From: Isoetes taiwanensis
Taxonomy: Eukaryota > Streptophyta > Lycopodiopsida > Isoetales > Isoetaceae
Direction of reading: 5' to 3'
DNA: 64,000 nucleotides
Assembly (NCBI GenBank): GCA_021234155.1
Contig: JAJEKV010000032.1
Location: 6,544,736-6,608,735, forward strand
The notes beneath the pieces are model-generated. The model worked only from the letters and a program-made list of their open reading frames with translations, did no database searches and was not told the origin of the DNA. Shown here piece after piece: positions 57,459 to 64,000 of this stretch; within the stretch, counting starts at the first letter, position 1, and the number at the start of each line of letters is the position of its first letter. A program made the translations under genes and the position numbers.

Positions 57459-57821
57459 CAGAAATTATAGGAGACATGGATTGCAGATGAGGAGTGAAGG
57501 CGGAGAGGATGCACGTAGAGGCGCCGGAGTGACAGTACAGAAGTTTGGCGCCAAAATTTGACAAGGGAGTTGGTGACGCTGACAGTAGGCAGTCAAAGTC
57601 ACCATTATTTTGGGCGGCGAAGTGATTCCCAAAAAATACGGGCCATTAATATGGTTGCAACAAAAGCGCAAGCATCCCCTATGAAAATACGCCATGTGGA
57701 TGCCAAGTAAGCCTGCTCATTCTTCTACCTGCCAACTAATACTGACTTTCGTAAAAGAGGCGCAAACCTGATTGGTCGTGGCGAATCTGACGTGGAAATC
57801 TTTAACCCAAGATATGAGCCA

Positions 57822-57848
57822 TTTTGGGACCCCAAATCCGCCCTAATG
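57822..57848 (-). repeat. Right terminal inverted repeat of the giant element
   Basis: Reverse complement of the left end with two mismatches. Confidence 0.88.
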
Positions 57849-58698
57849 CAAGCGTAATTGGGCTCCACCTAATATGCCTATTCCTCAAGGGCCTTAATTT
57901 TCACTAATACACACGGGCCTTTGGCGTGCAATTTCATTACTTCATGTAAAATATTTGAATTCAATGATGGCCATTGGTTTTGTCTTCAAAGAATCCAACT
58001 TTAATATATTATACGGTGTCTCATTTTCTTGGGTAGGCATTATATAAAGTAAGTAGGCAATTGATCTTCGTGCACGATAAAAATTCATTCAATTCAATTA
58101 TGTGAAGTAAGTTAAAGAGGAACTCTTCCTAAGCCACCAATGAACGTATTTTTTGCCGCGGTTAAAGAATTAGGAAGCAAAAGTCTATGAATAATCCAAG
58201 CCATTGAAATAGAATAGAATCAAATATGATCTGTAATGAGATCATGGTGTACAATAAAGACAAATTTGGTATGCCAATGTTAGATTATGAAGTACTTGGT
58301 AGGCCCAAATCCAAAGACGTTTAGAGTGCACTTATAAAGATGAGAGGAGCATTGTGTACTCTCATAATGGCAGATTGGTCTTCCTGGACATAACAAATTC
58401 TATTCTATTCTATTAACCCATGCATTTGAAAATAAATAAAAAGTAATTAGGGCTTCACCCCAATACACCCACATTCAATTTCATTAGGTCATGTTATATA
58501 ATAATTGCCACATCTGCGTCATTGAACAAATTGGGAACTGAGATCATGGTGTATGACGCAAATCCAAACCCAAAAACCCAGAGTGCATTTTGGAAGCATC
58601 TTCTACGCTAATGACATAAAAATTGCTTCTTCTTCTCTTAAATCATGGGTCTTCTAATATAATTAAAATTCCAAGAGCGCATTTTTCAAGTATCTTCC

Positions 58699-59279
58699 CA
58701 CAGCTCTACCTGCGTTCCCAGCTGCCCCTGAAAAAGCGCAGACTCATTGCCTCCATTCGCACAGGTGCCCACCATCTTCGCATCGAGACGGGCAGGTGGA
58801 TTGGGGAGCCCCGCCAGGACAGGCTCTGTCAGTGCTGTCAAACGGCTGCCATTGAGGATGAGTCTCACACTTTCCAGAGTTGCCCAGCGTTCAGTCAGAT
58901 CCGGGCCAGATACGCTCCCTTAGTACGGCCGGACGTGCCCTTGCATTTGCTGATGAACACACCGTCAGTACGTGCCCTGGGGTCATACATCCAGGAGGTA
59001 CTGGACCTGCGAGGTCACCTTTGCCCCCGCCTGGCTGTCCGCTGACTAGGCACTATGGGGGTGGTGCATGACTGTATATATTGGGATGTTTCTGCATTTT
59101 ATATGATTAGCACAGTTTGTCAGCAGGCTGATTGCTGCCACGGTTTTTCCCTCGAAAACCCTTCAGGGCGGGGGTTTTTTAATCCGGGCAGTAATCCGCT
59201 TGCTGCGTTTTTGTATTGGGTCCCATAGACCGATTGGTCTCCGTGGACGATAAAAGTACCTTCCTTCCTTCCTTCCTTC
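58699..59279 (+). mobile_element. 5'-truncated LINE 3' end in copy B, (TTCC)n tail
   Basis: Inserted between AGTATCTTC and TATTAACC, which are adjacent in copy A (near 28,980). The open part (58,699-59,045) encodes a C-terminal region LRIETGRWIGEPRQDR with a zinc knuckle CQCC ... HTFQSC, then PAFSQIRARY and an end at about 59,045. The 3' UTR has the best-kept stem-loop of the family (ATTGCTGCC / GGGCAGTAAT), the ATTGGTCTCCGTGGACG end and a TTCC tail. It is the youngest-looking copy in the window. Confidence 0.88.
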
Positions 59280-59409
59280 TATTAACCTATTACGTAAGAT
59301 TTGCTTCTGCTTCTATTAACCCATGAGACTTCTTAAATAAATATAGGGTGATTGAGGCTCCACCCAATGCGCCCAACTCCTCATCTCATCTTATCTCATG
59401 GGTCTTCGG

Positions 59410-59682
59410 GGTGAAAGCATGCTAGGGTCTACATAAAAAATTACCAAAAAGGTACTTTTCTGTGTACTTCTCTACAAGTACACAATTGTATTTTAAAGTA
59501 TCTAGACTATAAGCTTGACTAAAAGGAATTGTGTTATGTTCAAGAGTAGTAGTACATACATGTTGTAAGGTACCTTGTGATGTTAGCAAGATGTTAAAAA
59601 CCCAAATATATCATCATCTTTGACTACCCAGAGTATTTTCCAGGTAGTTTCCAAAACATGTAGGCCCTAGCATGCTTTTACC
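59410..59682. mobile_element. 273-bp MITE in copy B
   Basis: Inverted ends GGTGAAAGCATGCTAGGG and (reverse complement) GGTAAAAGCATGCTAGGG, continuing with CTACAT. CTTCGG appears on both sides (59,404-59,409 and 59,683-59,688) and once in copy A, giving a 6-bp target duplication. No coding capacity. The superfamily is not assigned. Confidence 0.85.
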
Positions 59683-60639
59683 CTTCGGCGTGCAGTCTGA
59701 TTAATACACCCACTATTCGCGGGTCTTCAACATGCAATTTCATTACTTCATGTGATATATTTGACTTTTGAATTCAGCAATGGCCACTGGTTTAGTCTTT
59801 TAAGGGTTCTAACTTTGTCCTTTGCATTAAGTGTGTTACGTGTCTTGTATGCATTATGTGAAGAAGATTCATAAGTTGAAAAGGAAGTATATATAGGAAG
59901 GACGGACCTGGGAACATAGTTTCGAGCCACCCATACACATGTTTTCTTACCAGGGTTGAAGAACGAGAGGGTGGCCTTGAATATAGGAAGCAAAAGTCCG
60001 TGAATTATACAAGCCATTGAAATGGAAACCATCATCTATATCCAGGAATTGAATATTTGGGAACCATTTTAATGACATCACGGTGTACAATACAAACAAA
60101 GTTGGCATGCCAATGTAGTGTAGAATATGAATTATAGACTTTTAAAGGGCATTTTCAAAGCATCTTCTATTAACCCAATATGTCCAATAGTATGACATAA
60201 AAATTGCTTCCTTTTCTTTTACTAACCAATGAGTCTCGTGAATAATAAAAAAATGATTAAGGCTCCACCACAATAAATACACCCTCATGCGATTTCATAG
60301 GCTAGATCATGTTATATATTTGACTTCGAACCCATGGACAGCCATTGGTTTATAATCTTCAAATGATTTTAAGTATTTACAATGCTTTGTTATTTTATAT
60401 TATATGTATTATGTGTCTCATGCATGTGCGAGGTTTGAAAAGGATAAATAACCAATGAATAGATGAAGATTAAGATAAGAACGACATAAATATAAATTGG
60501 TCATGTGACACAATATGACGCCAACCACATGACCCTAAAATATGTTACGCAAATTATATGTATGGTAGTTAGGGACCAAGGCAGAGAGTAGTATTGATAT
60601 ATTCGCGTTCCCATTAAAACCATTAGATTAGTGAGTTCA

Positions 60640-60670
<31 letters not shown>
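60640..60670. repeat. T-rich run in copy B
   Basis: A run of about 18 T with interruptions, expanded relative to the TTTTCTTTTTC at the same place in copy A (30,030). Confidence 0.6.
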
Positions 60671-61209
60671 GGAGGGGGTTACTTACCCTGTTATAGCATT
60701 AGAAGGACATTGAAGCCCTTTAACTCGCAAAGCTTGAGGATCCTTGCATGCTACGGTAGCATAAATCATCCCATTTTTAGCCCTAAATAATAGCGTTAAT
60801 CATCAGGATCTAACCGCATTGTTATATTTTATTTTAGCACTAAATCCCGCCCATGGGATCCTAAACCGTCGAACCTTTCTTCCTTTCCTTCTTTTGGATC
60901 AGATTCAAAAACATGGCTATTTCCAATCGAAATCCTCGTACCCTGCTTGGATAACATATCAGATCAAATTGTTGTGACTGTACTGCTCCTATAGTAGTAA
61001 TTATTGAAATTGATTATTTCAGAATTGAAGATAATGATGTCCAACTAATACAAGAAGAATGTGAAACATTTGACTTATCCTAAACTATTGTATGTTTTTT
61101 TATATTATATTCATTTTTATTGCGATTTGGAGTTTTTCAACACCACAAGCATTCAAAGAATATATTTCTCTGAAATTTCTTCTTTTGAATAGAGTTAGAA
61201 ATAGAATTA

Positions 61210-61900
61210 GAAATATATTTCGTAATTTGATGAAACCTAGCGGAAATCTAACATGGAGGGAGCAATATCCCACATGCATAGATTACAAAATTCGTCTGCA
61301 AATTAGGTTTTTTGGATGTTTCATTGAAGAGTATGGATAGAAGGTTAGGTGCCGAAAAGTGGTGACATTCTGGCTTGCAAGAAAATTGCAAGCTAGAACA
61401 TCATCATCTTCCAACATGTGATCCTCTTCCACAATCTTTTCCCTCTTTTTAATAATTCAATGAAACTAGTAGAAACCTAACATGGAGGGAGCAATAAGAT
61501 TAAAAATTGTTCGTATATATAAATAGTTCTCTTTTGTTGTTTTATTGAAGAGTATGGGTAGGTTAGGTGCCGAAAACTTATGATATTCTGGCCTGCAAGA
61601 AAATTGCAGGGCAGAACGTCATCAGCTTCTAACATGTGATCTCCCTCCACGTTCTTTTCCCTCTTTATCATAATTTAATGAAACCTCGCAGAAACCTAAC
61701 ATGAAGGGAGCAATATCCCACATGCATAGATTACAAGATTCATCTGCATATATAAATAATTTTTTTATTGTTTCTCATTGAAGAATCTGAATAGAAGTTT
61801 TGGATGCTGAAAAGTTAAGACATTTTGGCTTGCAATCTTCATTGTAGACTAGAATGTCATCACCTTTCAACATGTGATCCTCATCCATGCTCTTTTTCCT
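61210..61900. repeat. 230-bp tandem repeat array, copy B
   Basis: Counterpart of 30,598-31,295 with the same three units and hairpins. Unit two lacks the phrase TATCCCATATGCATA. The GTATCGTGGCTTGCA hairpin follows at about 62,065-62,110. Confidence 0.8.
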
Positions 61901-62479
61901 TGAGCTATTCTTTTTCATTGAGGGCTATGTTTAGGCTAAAATGGGCTCAAATATCCCACATGCATTGGTCACAAAAGTGAAAGCCATTCATATATAAATG
62001 GTCTCGAGTTATTCTAGTAATTAGAGAATGTGTACTGTGATGACCGCATAACACATGTGGATTGTATCGTGGCTTGCATAATGCAATGCAAGCCACAATA
62101 GCATACACATGTGTTATGTGTTCCTCCCCTACAATTTTTTTTCAAGTTGCCCCTCATCTTGCCACAATATATTGTCTACATCCTCTTTAGTAAAGTGAAA
62201 GTCAACAATTATCATGTTCATATTATTGGTGTAGGAAAAACATGATGGTCATTTCAAGTTGTTTCACTTAGAAAAAAGAAATAGTGATCATTTCTTTACA
62301 GGTATGTAAATTTTAAGAATAATGCAGACTCCTACATCATACAAAGTTCCTTTTAGCCTAACCTAAATGACAGTGATTACTTGTTGAAGACCACATGATA
62401 CATATAGATGGTATTATGGTTTGCAAAACATGCAAACCACAATACCATAAATATGTATCAAGTGTTCCTCAAGGTGTTA

Positions 62480-62725
62480 CTCTCCTACAAATTCTTTTTC
62501 AAACATGGCTTAAAAAAATATTATTTGAAAACTTAGGAACTTCTACAACATATTCTAGCCATTTAATACTCTCCTACAAATTCTTTTTCAAACATGGCTA
62601 AGAAAAAAATTATTTGAAAACTTAGAAACTTCAATATATTCTAGTTTCTCCTACGAATTCTTTTTCAAACATGGCTAAAAAAAATCGACTTAGGAACTTC
62701 TACAATATATTCTAGTCATGTCTTC
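62480..62725. repeat. 75-bp tandem repeat, three copies
   Basis: CTCCTA(C)(A/G)AATTCTTTTTC followed by AAACATGGCTAA and a TTATTTGAAAACTTAG phrase recurs three times. The first unit overlaps the end of the duplication; copy A stops within it, at the pogo fragment. Confidence 0.8.
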
Positions 62726-62759
62726 TAGTCAGCAAAAAGAAGCAAAAGAATAAAACTAA

Positions 62760-64000
62760 AGGCAACATCAAGGGTAATTCTAAAGTTATGGCCTTGGATT
62801 CGAAGAAGTCCCAGGGAGCATCTCTCTCCTTACAAACCCACTCTCAAGTATCAATGATTAGTCATCTAAATTTTATTTCCTGGAATCTCTGGGGTATTAA
62901 TAATTCCAGTAAAAGAGAGAGGCTAAAAGTTTGTCTTTCTTCTCTCATCCCTGATTTCTTGCTGTTACAACAATATAAGCTCCACGACTGATTTTGGTCT
63001 TAAAATTGCTAGAACTCTCCCCTCAGATATGGATTTCAGGGCTCTATCTGCAAATAATAGCTCGGATGGAGTTGCCATTGGTGGAAAAAGAGTTTAAACA
63101 TCCAAGATATCTTCATGGTTAATAATAATATTGGCATATGGCAAATCTTGAGTTTTAAGGTTGATAATCTTAAATGCCATCATTAACATTTATGCTTATA
63201 AAAATCCCGCTAAAAGAATTATGATCTAGAGCAAAATTAAAGAGAGTTTGAACAATATTGAAGTTGAGGAGATAGTTATGGGTGGAGATTTCAACATGGT
63301 TACTCATAACTTTATGAGGAATTGTAATTACGGATCCCTTACCCTTGAGGAGCAAAATGCCTGGTCTAATCTTATAGCCTTAAATACTCTCACCTTGTCT
63401 AGAACTGCCCCAAATGAATATAGTTGGTCTGATAATAGGGTTGATCCGATCTGTTGTCTCCATGACAGATTCTACTTGAGTGAAAATCTGTAGAATAATG
63501 GTGGTAGAGTGACTGATCTTAACTCTCTCGAATCACTTTCCCCAACTCCTCTCTATCCCAAGAGGAGGTGCTGCTATGCCCAGAAGAATGCTTATTTCAA
63601 GCTCAATACTTAGCTGATCAGTCATCCAAGCTTTAAAAATATTATTTCTTGTACTATGGACTTTTTCAATAAGCCTTATGACACCTATGGTTGGATGTCT
63701 TGGTGGTGCAACCTTGTTAAGATCTTTAAGAACAAACTTAAGATCTGGGAAAAAGAGATTCACCAAGCCAAGCTTGCCCTTCTTGATAACCTTAGGAATT
63801 AGCTGCCCAATGCCACATGGAATGATTACAACATGATTAAATGGAAATTGAGATTGAAAAGCTTACAATCGCAGCAGGCTGGAAGCAAATCCAAGATCAC
63901 TGAGCTTAGAGAAGATGAGAGAGCTAACTCCAAATATTTCTTTGTTAAAGCCAAAGCAGGATCAAAAGAAATCAGATCCATGAAGTTGTGGTTAATGGAG
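62760..64000 (+). pseudogene. LINE endonuclease region, partial, runs off the window
   Basis: Plus-strand frames read LNFISWNLWGINNSSKRERL (start of an APE-type endonuclease), PDFLLLQQYKLHD, then in another frame IVMGGDFNMVTHNF (catalytic GDFN) and NEYSWSDNR (the later SWxD motif). Several stops and frame shifts lie between 62,990 and 63,800. The reverse transcriptase would lie beyond the right edge. It is a third LINE lineage in this window, of an L1-like plan, and not intact. Confidence 0.75.

Larger units (their letters stand above)
32893..57848. mobile_element. 24,956-bp giant DNA element with CATTAG termini
   Basis: Left end CATTAGGGCGGATATGGGG and right end (reverse complement) CATTAGGGCGGATTTGGGG agree at 25 of 27 positions through a CAAAA; a TTCCACGTCA block also recurs just inside each end. 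Removing 32,893-57,848 joins ATCCATCCC to CAAGCGTAATT, identical to copy A at 27,905-27,930. No target duplication is left. Cargo in the outer parts: transposase-like pseudogene, three coiled-coil genes, two unknown genes, histone H3, BAH-like gene and a private hairpin family. The middle is nested in a large intron. I cannot assign a known superfamily; a TA or CA duplication cannot be wholly excluded if copy A has changed at the site. Confidence 0.85.
57849..62509. repeat. Segmental duplication, copy B, right part
   Basis: Resumes at CAAGCGTAATTGGG and follows copy A from 27,918 to 31,881, including the repeat units, promoter-like blocks and hairpins, with small differences. Insertions unique to copy B are listed separately. 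Confidence 0.9.

Noticed and set aside
32893-57848. Endogenous giant virus or Polinton-like virus
   Set aside because: Histone plus many small genes recalls some large DNA viruses, but I found no capsid, DNA polymerase B, packaging ATPase, protease or integrase. Genes have plant-like introns and the ends are transposon-like.
32893-57848. Helitron
   Set aside because: Lack of target duplication fits, but there are clear inverted termini, no TC...CTRR ends at an A/T junction, and no Rep/helicase domain.

Overview
This is TE-rich nuclear DNA of a land plant. Two host genes are convincing: an intron-poor RING-H2 (ATL-type) E3 ligase at 5.2-5.7 kb (+) and a nine-exon KUP/HAK/KT potassium transporter at 24.0-27.4 kb (-). 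No tRNA, rRNA, operon or bacterial signal was seen. Low gene density, LINEs with (TTCTA)n tails, pogo, DUF7869-like and ParB-like units suggest a large genome, perhaps a fern, lycophyte, bryophyte or gymnosperm rather than a compact angiosperm; this is inference.

Layout. 0-14 kb: degenerate repeats, LINE 3' ends, the RING gene, then a GC-rich minisatellite/palindrome patch holding a captured ABCG-transporter exon piece. 14.016-18.352 kb: a complete pogo/Tigger element (TA target duplication, matching termini) with a frameshifted transposase and two apparent accessory genes. 18.4-24 kb: no gene recognised. 24-27.4 kb: the KUP gene. From 27.7 kb to the right end: a tandem duplication. Copy A is 27.724-31.881 kb; copy B starts at 32.699 kb and ends near 62.509 kb; a pogo fragment sits at the junction. 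Copy B is long because it carries insertions absent from copy A. A LINE with an endonuclease domain runs off the right edge.

The main discovery is in copy B. A 24,956-bp segment (32,893-57,848) has matching 27-bp inverted termini beginning CATTAGGGCGGAT. Removing it recreates exactly the sequence of copy A, with no target-site duplication. Its outer parts hold a degenerate DDE-transposase-like gene, three tandem coiled-coil paralogues, a divergent histone H3 gene (with a separate or spliced MARTKQTAR tail), a BAH-domain-like gene, and a family of about 62-bp hairpins with TCACACGACGCGAA arms seen only inside this segment. A 555-bp MITE at 39,466-40,020 has the same CATTAG...CTAATG ends, and its exact removal, again without target duplication, restores an open reading frame.

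The middle of the segment (about 41-54.5 kb) appears to be a very large intron of one cargo gene, filled by a DUF7869-like unit, a multi-exon ParB-like unit littered with AAATGGCGCC palindromes, and a 5'-truncated LINE. Together this looks like a giant, now partly decayed, chromatin-protein-carrying DNA transposon. A histone H3 plus a BAH-like nucleosome-binding domain suggest it may have acted on host chromatin; that role is inference.
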